64,000 bases of DNA from Alienimonas californiensis. Its GTDB lineage: Bacteria > Planctomycetota > Planctomycetia > Planctomycetales > Planctomycetaceae. Below, piece by piece: positions 38,928-47,961 of the stretch. How positions within the stretch are numbered: position 1 is the first letter of the stretch; the number at the start of each line of letters is the position of its first letter. The notes beneath the pieces were generated by a model that had not been told where the DNA came from, searched no databases, and saw only the letters and a list, made by a program, of their open reading frames with translations. The stretch covers positions 708,501 through 772,500 of the forward strand of contig NZ_CP036265.1 in NCBI RefSeq assembly GCF_007743815.1. Direction: 5' to 3'. The position numbers and the translations under genes are program-made.

Positions 38928-39974
38928 GTGGGTTTGCCCGCCGTTCAACGTTCCGCCGACCCCTTCTCCGACGGGGCCGCCTCCGCCGAGCGGGGGCTGG
39001 TGCCGTTCGATCGGTTCGCCGCCGCCAACCGGGCCGCCGAGGTGTTGCGGGCCGAGGCGGACGCCCTGCTGGCCCTCGCCAAGAGCCCCCCCGCCGGTCT
39101 GCTGGACGCCGCGGACCTGATCGAATCTCGCGGCGGGGGCGTGGTCGTCACAGGGATGGGCAAGGCCGGCCTAGTGGGCCGGAAGATCGCCGCGACGCTG
39201 GCCAGCCTGGGCACCCCCGCCTGCGTGCTGCACCCCGGGGAGGCGGTTCACGGAGACCTCGGGATGGTGCGGGACGACGCGACCGTGCTGGCGCTGTCGC
39301 ACAGCGGGGAGACGGCGGAGGTGACGCAGATTCTCGCCCCGCTGGCCCGCCGGGAGGTGCCGGTGGTGGCCGTCACCGCGCGGGCCGGCAGCACGCTGGG
39401 CCGGGCCGCGACGGTGGTCGTGGCGATGGGGCAACTCCGCGAGGCGGACGTGCACAACCTCGCCCCCACGGTGAGCACCTGCGCGATGATGGCGCTGGGC
39501 GACGCCCTCGCCGTGCTGCTGAGCGAACGGGCCGAGTTCACCCCGGACCGCTTCGCCGCCTTCCACCCGGCCGGGTCGCTGGGGCGCAAGCTGGCCCGGG
39601 TGGACGAGGTGATGCGGACCGGGTCCGCCGTCCGCGTCTTTGCCGACTACGAACCGGTGCGTAAGGTGCTGGTGACCGCCGAGGGCGAACGCCGCACCGG
39701 GGCCGTGATGCTGATCGACGACGCCGGCCGCCTGACCGGCCTGTTCACCGACAGCGACCTGGCCCGCCTGCTGGCCCGCCGGGGGGAGCACGAGCTGGAC
39801 CGCCCGGTCAGCGCCGTGATGACCCGCTCGCCGATCACCGTGGGGGAGCACGTCTCCGTCGGCGAGGCCGTGAGTCTGTTGAAGGGCCGGAAACTCAGCG
39901 AGTTGCCGGTCGTCGACGCCTCCGGCCGCCCGGTCGGTCTGGTCGATATCACCGACCTGATCGGTTTGGTTTAG
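38928..39974 (+). CDS. kdsD: Arabinose-5-phosphate isomerase, KdsD/KpsF family (SIS plus two CBS domains)
   Basis: 348 residues. It interconverts ribulose 5-phosphate and arabinose 5-phosphate, the first step towards Kdo of lipopolysaccharide. The SIS domain spans about 60-195 (VVTGMGKAGLVGRKIAATL, LALSHSGETAEV), and the paired CBS domains about 220-348 (TDSDLARLLA, VDASGRPVGLVDITDLI). The order and length match E. coli KdsD. The start is GTG 38928, with about 25 extra N-terminal residues. It is followed after 51 bases by the OstA/LptC-like gene, which strengthens the link to lipopolysaccharide. Confidence 0.92.
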   Translation: MGLPAVQRSADPFSDGAASAERGLVPFDRFAAANRAAEVLRAEADALLALAKSPPAGLLDAADLIESRGGGVVVTGMGKAGLVGRKIAATLASLGTPACVLHPGEAVHGDLGMVRDDATVLALSHSGETAEVTQILAPLARREVPVVAVTARAGSTLGRAATVVVAMGQLREADVHNLAPTVSTCAMMALGDALAVLLSERAEFTPDRFAAFHPAGSLGRKLARVDEVMRTGSAVRVFADYEPVRKVLVTAEGERRTGAVMLIDDAGRLTGLFTDSDLARLLARRGEHELDRPVSAVMTRSPITVGEHVSVGEAVSLLKGRKLSELPVVDASGRPVGLVDITDLIGLV

Positions 39975-40025
39975 CCGCCCGGCGCCCTCCCGCCTCCGCC
40001 CGCCGCCGTCTCGCCCCCGCCCGCC

Positions 40026-43000
40026 GTGCCGACTCCCGGCCCCGACGCCTCGCCCGCCCCCCCGGCCGCCGAGCCCGCCGTCGGATCTGCAACCGGGTCC
40101 GTCGCCGGGCCGCGGTACGGGCCGGCCTCCGGCGCCTGGCGGTTCCTGCTGACGGCCGCGACGGCGCTGGGCCTGTCGGGCCTGTATCTGGCGTACGCCG
40201 CGACGGTCACGCCGCTGCTGGAATCCGCCCGGATGAAGGCGGACACCGCCGCCCAGGGCCGGCCGACGGCCATCGTCCCGCCGAAGTCGAACAAACAGTT
40301 GGCGGAGGAGTTCCTCCCGCACGTCCCGTTCGCCGCGGAGGCCGCCTATCAGATCGGCTCCGGCAACAGCATGATGTATTGGAACGAGTGGGAGATCGTG
40401 CAGCGGGAGGAGGACAAAAGCGCCCTGAAGGTCTCCCCCTTCGCCATGGTGCTGGTGGACGAGGCCGGCACGGACCCGGCGACCGGCGGCAAGATTCCCA
40501 CCACGATCACCGCGGACACCGCCCTGCTGCGGTTCCGCCAACCGATCTCCGAGGAGATGGTCTCCAGTCCCGGCCGGGTGATCCGGGGGGCGTTCAGCGG
40601 CGACGTGCGGATTGACGGCGAGGACGGGCTGCAAGTCGTCGGATCCAACTTTTTCTACTACGAGGGCGACCCGACCAGTAAAGTCTCCACTATCTTGAGC
40701 GACGACCCCGTCGAGTTCCGCCACGGCGGCACAGGCCGGGGCGAGGCGCTGACCGGCGGCAACGAGGGCGCCGGCGACGGGGTGGAGATCAAGCTGTTCC
40801 GCACCCGCAGCCCCAGCGCCTACGACAACGTCGCCGCCGACGGGCTGGAGGAGATCGCCGTCCGCGGCCCGGTCGCCGTCGTCCTCCGCGGCGGCAGCCT
40901 GCCCGGCCTCGACGCCGCCGGCGGCCCCCTCGCCGAAGTCCCGGCCCCGCCCGCCGACGCGGCCGGAGCCGCGGAAGAGGAGAACCGCGAACCCGTCCGG
41001 ATCACCGCCACCGGGCGGCTGGTCTTCAGTCCGCAGGAGAACACCGCCCTCTTCACCTCCGTGCAGCCCGGCGGCGTGCGGGCCTGGCGGGACCAACCCG
41101 CCGACGTCGAACCGCCCTCCCCGGAACAGGCCGGGCCGGACGAACTGATCTCCGACGACCTGCTGGTCACCTTCACCCCGGCCACCGACGAGGCGAAACA
41201 GACCGCCGCGGAGACCCGCGCCGCCCGGGAGAACCGCGACTGGGGCGATCGGAAGTTCTACGCCGCCGACGACGACCTTCAGGCGACCGCGGTGATCGCC
41301 CACGGCGCCCCGGTGCGGGTGAACTCCCCCGCCCGCCAGATGAAGGCGACCGCCGCCCGTTTGGAACACGACGTCGCCACGGACGTGCTCACCCTCGTCG
41401 GCGGCTCGGACTCCCGGGTGGCGGGCCATCGCCCGCTCGGCGGGGCGCAACGCCCGGAGTGGGTGCACGTGACTCTTCCTGACTCCGTGATCCGCTGCCC
41501 GCAACTCACCGTGACTCCCCCGGAGGTCCCCGAGGGAGTCGACCCGGAGTCCGTGGACGCTCCGCGGAGAGTCGCCGCCGCCGGCCCCGGCACCCTGCTG
41601 CGGACGGACCCGGAAACGGGCGAACTGGCCTCGAAGGTGACCTGGCCCGGCACCCTCGTCACCAGCCGGGATCAGCGGACCGGCCGGGACGTGGTGGTCC
41701 TCACCGGCCTGGAGAACCCCAAGCGGGACGCCGCGGGGCACACGGAACTGGCCGATCAGGTGCTCGTGCAGACCTTCACCGAAGGGTCGGACCTCGCGGC
41801 GGATCACGTCGTGCTGGAACTCGAAAAGAGCCCCGACGCCGACGAGGCCCTTACTGACGAAGCGGAGGCCGAGGCGACGGCGAAGCCGGGGCTCAACCAG
41901 GAACCGAAGCCCGCCGTCGGCTCGCTGACCGAGGCGAACCCGATGGGCGGCTCGGTGCGGCCGGCGAAGGCGATCGCCACCGGCTCGGTGCGGATGAAGG
42001 GGCCGGAACTGCTGGCCGGGGCGAAGCGGATTGAGGTCCACTTCACGGACCCGGCGCCCAAACCGACCCCGCCGCCCGGCGCGCAGATTGCCGCTGGGGG
42101 GACCGGCGCCGCCGCCGGGGCGAACGCCGCCCCGGCCCCGGCCAAGGATCCGGCCGCCGAGGAGCCTGAGAAGCCCGGGCGGACCTCCAAGTTCTACGCC
42201 GACGACGTGGTCGCCACGCTGGTGCGGGCCCGAACCGAGAACGGCGTGGAGGTGGAGGAGGGCTACGTCTCCCACGCCGTCGCCACCGGGCAGGTCGGTC
42301 TGTTCCAGGACGCCCCGGCGCCCGCCGAACCCGACGCCCCGCCGGGCGACGCCCGCTACGCCCGGGCCGACCGGGCCGTCGTCACCGGCGCCGGGCCGGG
42401 CCAGCAACTGCTCACGCTGTTCGGCAAACCGGGGGACGAGGACTCCCCGCCGATCCCCGCGGAACTCAACGGCAGCGGGTCGGACCTGACCGGGCCGGAG
42501 ATTCGCTTCGATCCGCAGGCGAACACCGCGGTGGTGGTCGGCGGCGGCTCGCTGGACCTGCCGGTCCGCGGCGGCGGCATGCCCGGACTCACCGGCGACC
42601 GCCAGCCCGACCCCGAACCCGAGGACCCCAACGCCCCCACCCGCAAAACGTTACGGGTCGACTGGGGCGAATCGATGACCTTCGACGGCACCGTCGCCAC
42701 CTTCTACGGCGGCGCCCGCACGATGTTCCACGGCTCCGAGGGCGAGGTCGGCTCCGCGGAGTACACCGAGGACACGATGCGGCTCTACTGCCAACTCATG
42801 ACCGTCACCCTCTCCGAAAAGGTGGTGTTCGGCTCCTCCCTGCCCGGCGCGGAGAAATCGCCGGCCGATAAGAAAAAGGACGGCGAGGACGGCGGCGCCG
42901 AGATCAAGCTCATCACCTGTCACGGCCGGGTGAACCTGCGGGGGCGCCAGGACGCCCCGGACCCCCGCCACCCGGACCCGAAACAGCGTCTGGTCCCGCA

Positions 43001-43715
43001 GGAGGCCCAGCGGGTCGAGGGCACCTTCGCCCAGTTGGAAGTGCTGTGGCAGACCGGCGACTTCACCGCCCAGGGCGAGGGCGAATTGAAGCTCTGGCGC
43101 CGGGACGACCAGACCGCCCCCGCGCCGCAGCAGAACGCCGTCGTCCGCCCGAACGCCGCCGGCCGGCGGCTCCTCGCCATGCCCTGCGAGCTGGTGCACG
43201 TGAAGTTCAAGCGGGAGGTCCGCGGCGACCTGAACGGCCCGGACGCGATCTTCCACCCCAACTCCGACAGTCGCGTGGAGGTCGTGAACGGCCCGGTGCG
43301 GGACTTCGGCGTGCAACTGCTCGCCGGCCCCACGGCCCCCCTGCCCGCCGGCGCCTCCCGCATGGAGAGCGATCGGCTGGAACTGCGGCACGTCGAACCG
43401 GCCGACGGCGCCGACCAGAACGCCCCCAAGACCCGCGAACTGTTCGCCAGCGGCAACGTGGAGATCGACGGCCACGGCGAGGACAGCGGCGGCCGCCCCG
43501 GCGGCTGGTTCACCGCCGACGCCCCCCGCGCCACCTACAACGAGGCCAAGGGCCGGCTGGAACTCGCCGGCAGCGCCGACGGCCTCGTCCAGCTGTACCG
43601 CTCCGCCACGCAGGACGGCCCCAAGGACCTGATCACCGGCCGCACGGTGATCTACTTCCCCGACACGAACACGATCGACCTGAAGGGCGTCCAGGGCGCC
43701 GACGGGCTGCCCTGA
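40026..43715 (+). CDS. Large membrane-anchored OstA/LptC-like protein (probable lipopolysaccharide transport)
   Basis: 1229 residues from GTG 40026. A single N-terminal membrane anchor (38-59) is followed by a long extracytoplasmic, beta-rich sequence with repeated phrases such as GSGNSMMYWNEWEIV, ADTALLRFRQPI, GRLVFSPQENTALFT, EIRFDPQANTAVVVGGG, and near the end WFTADAPRATYNEAKGRLEL and ITGRTVIYFPDTN. Such alternating A-x-x-A-x-Y/F and V-x-x-x-G patterns are those of OstA/LptA/LptC beta-jellyroll slices. Linkers are rich in Ala, Pro and Glu (about 690-730). No partner with an LptB ATPase is adjacent. The call is based on pattern and on the kdsD neighbour; I could not verify the domain boundaries. 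Confidence 0.72.
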   Translation: MPTPGPDASPAPPAAEPAVGSATGSVAGPRYGPASGAWRFLLTAATALGLSGLYLAYAATVTPLLESARMKADTAAQGRPTAIVPPKSNKQLAEEFLPHVPFAAEAAYQIGSGNSMMYWNEWEIVQREEDKSALKVSPFAMVLVDEAGTDPATGGKIPTTITADTALLRFRQPISEEMVSSPGRVIRGAFSGDVRIDGEDGLQVVGSNFFYYEGDPTSKVSTILSDDPVEFRHGGTGRGEALTGGNEGAGDGVEIKLFRTRSPSAYDNVAADGLEEIAVRGPVAVVLRGGSLPGLDAAGGPLAEVPAPPADAAGAAEEENREPVRITATGRLVFSPQENTALFTSVQPGGVRAWRDQPADVEPPSPEQAGPDELISDDLLVTFTPATDEAKQTAAETRAARENRDWGDRKFYAADDDLQATAVIAHGAPVRVNSPARQMKATAARLEHDVATDVLTLVGGSDSRVAGHRPLGGAQRPEWVHVTLPDSVIRCPQLTVTPPEVPEGVDPESVDAPRRVAAAGPGTLLRTDPETGELASKVTWPGTLVTSRDQRTGRDVVVLTGLENPKRDAAGHTELADQVLVQTFTEGSDLAADHVVLELEKSPDADEALTDEAEAEATAKPGLNQEPKPAVGSLTEANPMGGSVRPAKAIATGSVRMKGPELLAGAKRIEVHFTDPAPKPTPPPGAQIAAGGTGAAAGANAAPAPAKDPAAEEPEKPGRTSKFYADDVVATLVRARTENGVEVEEGYVSHAVATGQVGLFQDAPAPAEPDAPPGDARYARADRAVVTGAGPGQQLLTLFGKPGDEDSPPIPAELNGSGSDLTGPEIRFDPQANTAVVVGGGSLDLPVRGGGMPGLTGDRQPDPEPEDPNAPTRKTLRVDWGESMTFDGTVATFYGGARTMFHGSEGEVGSAEYTEDTMRLYCQLMTVTLSEKVVFGSSLPGAEKSPADKKKDGEDGGAEIKLITCHGRVNLRGRQDAPDPRHPDPKQRLVPQEAQRVEGTFAQLEVLWQTGDFTAQGEGELKLWRRDDQTAPAPQQNAVVRPNAAGRRLLAMPCELVHVKFKREVRGDLNGPDAIFHPNSDSRVEVVNGPVRDFGVQLLAGPTAPLPAGASRMESDRLELRHVEPADGADQNAPKTRELFASGNVEIDGHGEDSGGRPGGWFTADAPRATYNEAKGRLELAGSADGLVQLYRSATQDGPKDLITGRTVIYFPDTNTIDLKGVQGADGLP

Positions 43716-43767
43716 CGGAGCCGGAGCCGCGATCGGATCTTCGTCGCTCCCCTCGCCCCCTTTTGGG

Positions 43768-43903
43768 GGAGAGGGGCTGGGGGTGAGGGGGCAGCGACGC
43801 CCGATGGCCTTTCACGCCCCGTTCGCTCCCCCGTCGGCCGGTCAGCCACTGCAGAGAGCGAAGGCGTGCGAACCGCGCTTACCCTCACCCCCGGCCCCTC
43901 TCC
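43768..43903. repeat. Inverted repeat of a CCTCACCCCC-type dispersed element
   Basis: Arms 43768-43789 and 43882-43903 (core GAGGGGCTGGGGGTGAGGG) are reverse complements at all but one position, 92 bases apart. Each arm adjoins its own short hairpin (43749-43776 and about 43897-43917). It fills the space between the convergent OstA-like and heme-dehydrogenase genes and may act as a terminator for both. Confidence 0.75.
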
Positions 43904-43952
43904 CTGAGGGAGAGGGGAGACATGGCGGTCGAGAGCGGTTGGCCGAACCGTA

Positions 43953-46900
43953 CTAACGCGGCGCCGACTGCGTCCGCAGGTAGCCGATTAAATCCCGCAC
44001 CTGCGTCTCGGTGAGGGTTTTGAACAGCCCCTCCGGCATCAGCGAGGCGTCGCCGGCTTCGATCTCCAGCACGTCGCCGGCCGGCAGGGTCACGGTGGCG
44101 TCGGCGGTGGCGAGGGTCAGCGTGGCGTCGTTCGAGTCGCTGACCACGCCGGTCAGCACGCGGCCGTCGGCCAGCAGCACGGTCGAGACCCGCCACGCCG
44201 CCGGCACGATCGCCGAGGGGTCGAACACGTTGCCCAATAAATAATCCAGGTTCCGCCGGTCCGAGCCGGTCAGGTTCGGGCCGAGGTCCCCGCCCTCGCC
44301 GTACAGCTTGTGGCAGCGCCCGCAGACGTTTTTGTACGCCTCCCGCCCGGCGCCGAGATCCGGCTCGCCGGCGGCTGCCAGCTTCTCCTTCCACGCTTCA
44401 ATCTCCGCCAGCTTCTCCTCCGGCGTGGCGCGGGTGGTCCCCCACTGTTCGTCGAGGACGGCGTCGATCTCCGGGTCTTGAAAGGCCCGCAGCGCCCGCA
44501 CATGCTCCGCGGAAAGCGTTGTAACGCCGAGGCCCGGCAGGGCCTCCGCCAGTTTCTTCCCGTAGCTCGGCCGGCTGACCAGCGTGGCCAGCAGGGCGTC
44601 GCGGTCCTCGAGCCGCACCCGCGGCAGGGCGTTCAGCAGCACGGCGGCGGCCTCGTCGCTTTCGAACGCCCCCAACCCGCGGGCCGCGGCGGCGAACACG
44701 TTGCGGTCCTCGCCCCGTTGCCGTTTGAGCAGGTCGATCAACACGGGGGCGACGGCCTCGTCGCGGGCCTCCGCCAGCGAGTCGATCGCCGCCACCCGGG
44801 CCGCGTCCGAGGCGGAGCGATCCGTCACCACCCCCCGCAGCTCCTCCAACGCCGCCCCGTCTCCGAAGATCACGCCGAGTTTGTTGGCGAGGGCTTTGAC
44901 CTCCGCATCCGCCGACGCCGCGAAGACGGGTTGCACCTCGGCCCATACCGGCGGCGGGGTGACTTTGCGACGACCCTCTAACGCGGCGAGGGCGCCGGTG
45001 AGGACGTCCTGTTGAAACGCGACGGCGTCGTCACCAACCCGAAGCGTCAGCGAGGACGTCGCCGCAGGCGGCGCGGGCTGCGCCCGCGGTCCCTCGCTGA
45101 CGCTTCGGGTTAGTAGAGCGGCCCGTTCCAACAGCGCCCCGAGGGCCGCCCCATGCGGTTCGCTGGGCAATTCGGACGTAATGCGGCGGGCGGTATATTC
45201 CCGGAGTAGCGGGATCTTGGACTCCGCGGCGAACGTGACGGCCTCGGCGGGGAATGCGGCGACGGCGGGCTCGACGCCGTACCAAGTCATCAGGGGCAAG
45301 TTGTGGTCGTCGGCGTCTTCGGAACGAGATGCGAGGGCAGCAGCAATGGGCAACCGGTCCGATAGCGGCGCCCGCCTCAATCCGGACGCCGCCACGAGCC
45401 GCACCCGCGGCGACGGGCTCCCCCCGCCGACACCAAAGAGTCCCTCAGACGCCCCCTCGATCGAATCGGCAAGTCCAGTGTGATGCAGATCCCGTAGGAG
45501 AGTGCAGACGACCGCTTCCTTCCGCTCACCGTCGCCTTTCTCTTTAAGAACTCGACGAATCTGCCCCAGTGCAAAATAGTACGCTTCCTCAGGATTCTCC
45601 GCGTCCGATGGACGAGAGATGTCGGCGAGAGCGACGAGCAGACGGCAGTACCGCATCAGTTCAAGCCCGTGCACCTTTCCCAACCGCCAATAAAACAGCT
45701 CAGCCAGCGGCGACTCGTCCGCCTCGCCAAAATCCCGGAACACTTGAGTTCCCGGTTCGAGAATCAGCCGCATTGCGTGTCGACGGTGCCATACGTTCGA
45801 ATGCCAAAGGGCTGCGGCGATTAAATCTGCATCGCTCCAACTCGCCAAATCCACCGTCTCCCCCGCCCGCTCCGGTTTGCCGTACGTGATCTTATAAATC
45901 CGGCCGCTGGTGCGGTGGACGCCGTCGTGGTCGTGGCATTCGCCGAGGTCGGTCCAGTCCAGCAGGAAGACGCCGCCGTCCGGGCCGCTTTTCAATTCGA
46001 CGCCCTTGAACCACGGGCTGTTGGCGAAGGCGAAGTCCGGTTGGTGCGTGATTTTGTAGCCGCTGCCGTGGGGGACGGGGCGGTCGCGGTTGATCCGCCT
46101 GCCGTGCGTGTTGCACATATACAGGTCGCCACGGTACTCCTCCGGCCAGTTGTCGCCCTGATAGATCATCGCCCCGGCGTGACTGTGCCCGCCGCCCAAG
46201 TCGTCCGCGGTGGCGGCGCCGGCGCTGTCGGGGCGGCTTTCCGTCCAATCGCCGCCGGCGTCCCAGTGGTAGTGGTCGGCGTGCTGGTCGATCAGGCCGT
46301 ACAGGTGCGGATTAAAATCCTGGCCGAACATCCGCCGGTAGTGGGCGCCGGGGATCAGGTGCCAGGCGTGGCCGATCACGTTGTTGGTGAAGAAGGCGTC
46401 GCCGTATTCGTTCCAGTCCAGGCCCCAGGGGTTCGTGGTGCCGGTGGCGACCACCTCGAAGGTGTGCCGGGTGGGGTGGAACCGCCAGATGCCGCAGTTC
46501 AGCAGCGTGCGGTTCGCCTCCGGCGTGCCGGGCGCCCCGACGGCGCTGGTCGCGGTGATGCCGTGCCGGCCGTAGAGCCAGCCGTCCGGCCCCCAGGCGA
46601 GGCCGTTCACGACGTTGTGGCCGGCGTCGAACGTGAAGCCGTCCAGCATCACGATCGGCTCGGTCCCCGGTTCGCCGTCCGGCACGTCGTCGCGGTTTTC
46701 GTCGGGAATGAACGACAGCGTGCCGTCGTTCAATACCCACAGCCCGCCGAAGCCGTATTCGAGGCCCGTCAGCATGAAGCCGCGGTCCCAGAAGACGGTG
46801 CGTTGGTCGTGGGCGCCGTCGCCGTCGGCGTCCTCGAAGATGGTGACCCGGTCGCCGTGGTCGACGTCGAACTGGCGGCTCGTATAGGTGAAGCACTCCG

Positions 46901-47165
46901 CGACCCACAGGCGCCCGCGATCGTCGAAGGTCATCGCGATCGGCTGGGCGACGTCCGGCTCCCCGGCGAACAGCGTGACCTCGAAGCCCTCCGGCGCGCT
47001 GAAGGCCTCGGCGGCCTGCTGCGGGGTGTTCGGCTCCGCCCCGTCCGGCTGGGTGTTGCGGATGGGGGGGAAGGCGTGTTCGTGGGCGTCCCCTTCGTCA
47101 CCGTCACCCGCGAAACCGCAAGCGGGATAGGAACACAGCAGAACGAGCGCGGGGACGAGACGCAT
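43953..47165 (-). CDS. PVC-type heme-binding CxxCH dehydrogenase (membrane-bound dehydrogenase domain, HEAT-like, cytochrome c)
   Basis: 1070 residues. ATG 47165 is preceded by GGAG with 8-base spacing and opens directly into a signal peptide (LVPALVLLCSYPACGFA). The N-terminal half is the Pirellula/Verrucomicrobium beta-propeller dehydrogenase domain (GFEVTLFAGEPDVAQPIAM, WVAECFTY, GLAWGPDGWLYGRHG). The middle is helical with HEAT-like repeats (about 560-880), and the end is a cytochrome c with CGRCH at 948-952 and a Met ligand near SLMPEG. It likely oxidises sugars or alcohols in the periplasm. A REP-like palindrome lies inside the frame (45036-45111), and GC content falls around 45440-45860. 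A GTG at 47219 is a less likely start. Confidence 0.92.
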   Translation of the reverse strand: MRLVPALVLLCSYPACGFAGDGDEGDAHEHAFPPIRNTQPDGAEPNTPQQAAEAFSAPEGFEVTLFAGEPDVAQPIAMTFDDRGRLWVAECFTYTSRQFDVDHGDRVTIFEDADGDGAHDQRTVFWDRGFMLTGLEYGFGGLWVLNDGTLSFIPDENRDDVPDGEPGTEPIVMLDGFTFDAGHNVVNGLAWGPDGWLYGRHGITATSAVGAPGTPEANRTLLNCGIWRFHPTRHTFEVVATGTTNPWGLDWNEYGDAFFTNNVIGHAWHLIPGAHYRRMFGQDFNPHLYGLIDQHADHYHWDAGGDWTESRPDSAGAATADDLGGGHSHAGAMIYQGDNWPEEYRGDLYMCNTHGRRINRDRPVPHGSGYKITHQPDFAFANSPWFKGVELKSGPDGGVFLLDWTDLGECHDHDGVHRTSGRIYKITYGKPERAGETVDLASWSDADLIAAALWHSNVWHRRHAMRLILEPGTQVFRDFGEADESPLAELFYWRLGKVHGLELMRYCRLLVALADISRPSDAENPEEAYYFALGQIRRVLKEKGDGERKEAVVCTLLRDLHHTGLADSIEGASEGLFGVGGGSPSPRVRLVAASGLRRAPLSDRLPIAAALASRSEDADDHNLPLMTWYGVEPAVAAFPAEAVTFAAESKIPLLREYTARRITSELPSEPHGAALGALLERAALLTRSVSEGPRAQPAPPAATSSLTLRVGDDAVAFQQDVLTGALAALEGRRKVTPPPVWAEVQPVFAASADAEVKALANKLGVIFGDGAALEELRGVVTDRSASDAARVAAIDSLAEARDEAVAPVLIDLLKRQRGEDRNVFAAAARGLGAFESDEAAAVLLNALPRVRLEDRDALLATLVSRPSYGKKLAEALPGLGVTTLSAEHVRALRAFQDPEIDAVLDEQWGTTRATPEEKLAEIEAWKEKLAAAGEPDLGAGREAYKNVCGRCHKLYGEGGDLGPNLTGSDRRNLDYLLGNVFDPSAIVPAAWRVSTVLLADGRVLTGVVSDSNDATLTLATADATVTLPAGDVLEIEAGDASLMPEGLFKTLTETQVRDLIGYLRTQSAPR
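45036..45111. repeat. REP-like palindrome inside a coding region
   Basis: 20-bp perfect arms (45036-45055 and 45092-45111; core CCGAAGCGTCAGCGAGG) enclose two smaller hairpins, CGCCGC/GGCG and GCGGGC/GCCCGC. The length keeps the host frame open and adds about 25 residues (LTRSVSEGP through SSLTLRVG) to the heme dehydrogenase in its HEAT-like region. Confidence 0.88.
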
Positions 47166-47238
47166 CAAGACTCTCCGGGAGGAACGGCCGGAGTGTCGCC
47201 GGAGCGTCCGGCCGATCACAAGCTCGCGCGCCGCGTCC

Positions 47239-47961
47239 TCACAGGCTGGCCCGCAGGGCGTTCAGCTCGTCGGCGACGTCGCTCGGCAGAGCGACGGTGC
47301 CGGCGACCTCGGCCTTCAACAATTCCCGGTAGCGGTTCCGCAGGCGGTGCACCGCCGTCTTCACCGCGGCTTCGCTGAGGTTCAATTCGGCGGCGATCTC
47401 CGCATAACTCCGCCCGGCGGAGCCGGTCAGGCAGGGCTTGAGAACCTCGAACCGCCCGTCGCCGGCGTGTTCTTCTTCCAAGCGGTCCAGCACGCGGGCC
47501 AGCAGTTCCAGGGCCCAGCGGCGTTCATACAGGGCCTCCGGCGTTTCGGCGTGGGACGGCTCCCGGGCGTAGCGGGCGGCGGCATCCGGCGGGGCGAGGG
47601 TTAGCGTGCTCACGCCCCCGCCGCGTTTCAGCGCCCCCGTCGCCTCCCGCAACCGGCCGAGGTGCCGGCGGAAGGCGACCTTCAGGAAGGTGCGGAACCG
47701 GCCGCGGGCGGCGTCGGCGTCCTTGACCCAGCCGCGGTCCAGCAGCTCCGCAAAGAAGCCCTGCACGGCGTCCGCGGCGTCCGCGTGGGCCAGGCCGGTG
47801 CGGCGGGCGAAGGCGTAGAGCGGATACCACGCCCCCTCGCACAGCTCCCCCAGCGCCCGGCGGGCCTCCGAGCCCACCCCGCCGGCGGCCAGCACCACGC
47901 TCCACCGCGTCGTGGCGAACTGCCGTGGGGCCGAGAACGGCGTCGGCGAGACGGTCGTCAC
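47239..47961 (-). CDS. ECF-like RNA polymerase sigma factor
   Basis: 240 residues, of the kind common in planctomycetes. The region 2 helix pair lies around 45-105 (WYPLYAFARRTGLAHADAAD, DAVQGFFAELL) and the region 4 helix-turn-helix around 185-225 (RSYAEIAAELNLSEAAVKTA). No anti-sigma factor gene is adjacent. The GTG start at 47961 overlaps the stop of the DUF4832 gene by four bases (GTGA), so translation is probably coupled. The heme dehydrogenase begins 73 bases downstream, and may be a target or an operon partner. Confidence 0.9.
   Translation of the reverse strand: MTTVSPTPFSAPRQFATTRWSVVLAAGGVGSEARRALGELCEGAWYPLYAFARRTGLAHADAADAVQGFFAELLDRGWVKDADAARGRFRTFLKVAFRRHLGRLREATGALKRGGGVSTLTLAPPDAAARYAREPSHAETPEALYERRWALELLARVLDRLEEEHAGDGRFEVLKPCLTGSAGRSYAEIAAELNLSEAAVKTAVHRLRNRYRELLKAEVAGTVALPSDVADELNALRASL

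Noticed and set aside
39171-42407. A 1078-codon open frame on the minus strand
   Set aside because: It lies antisense to kdsD and the OstA-like gene, has Gly/Arg/Val-rich composition without motifs, and results from the high GC third positions of the real genes.
45031-45285. A small minus-strand frame containing NPKRQRG
   Set aside because: NPKRQRG-type peptides come from reading the REP-like palindrome in the wrong frame.
45915-47378. A 487-codon open frame on the plus strand
   Set aside because: It runs against the heme dehydrogenase N-terminal domain and crosses its start; no motif.
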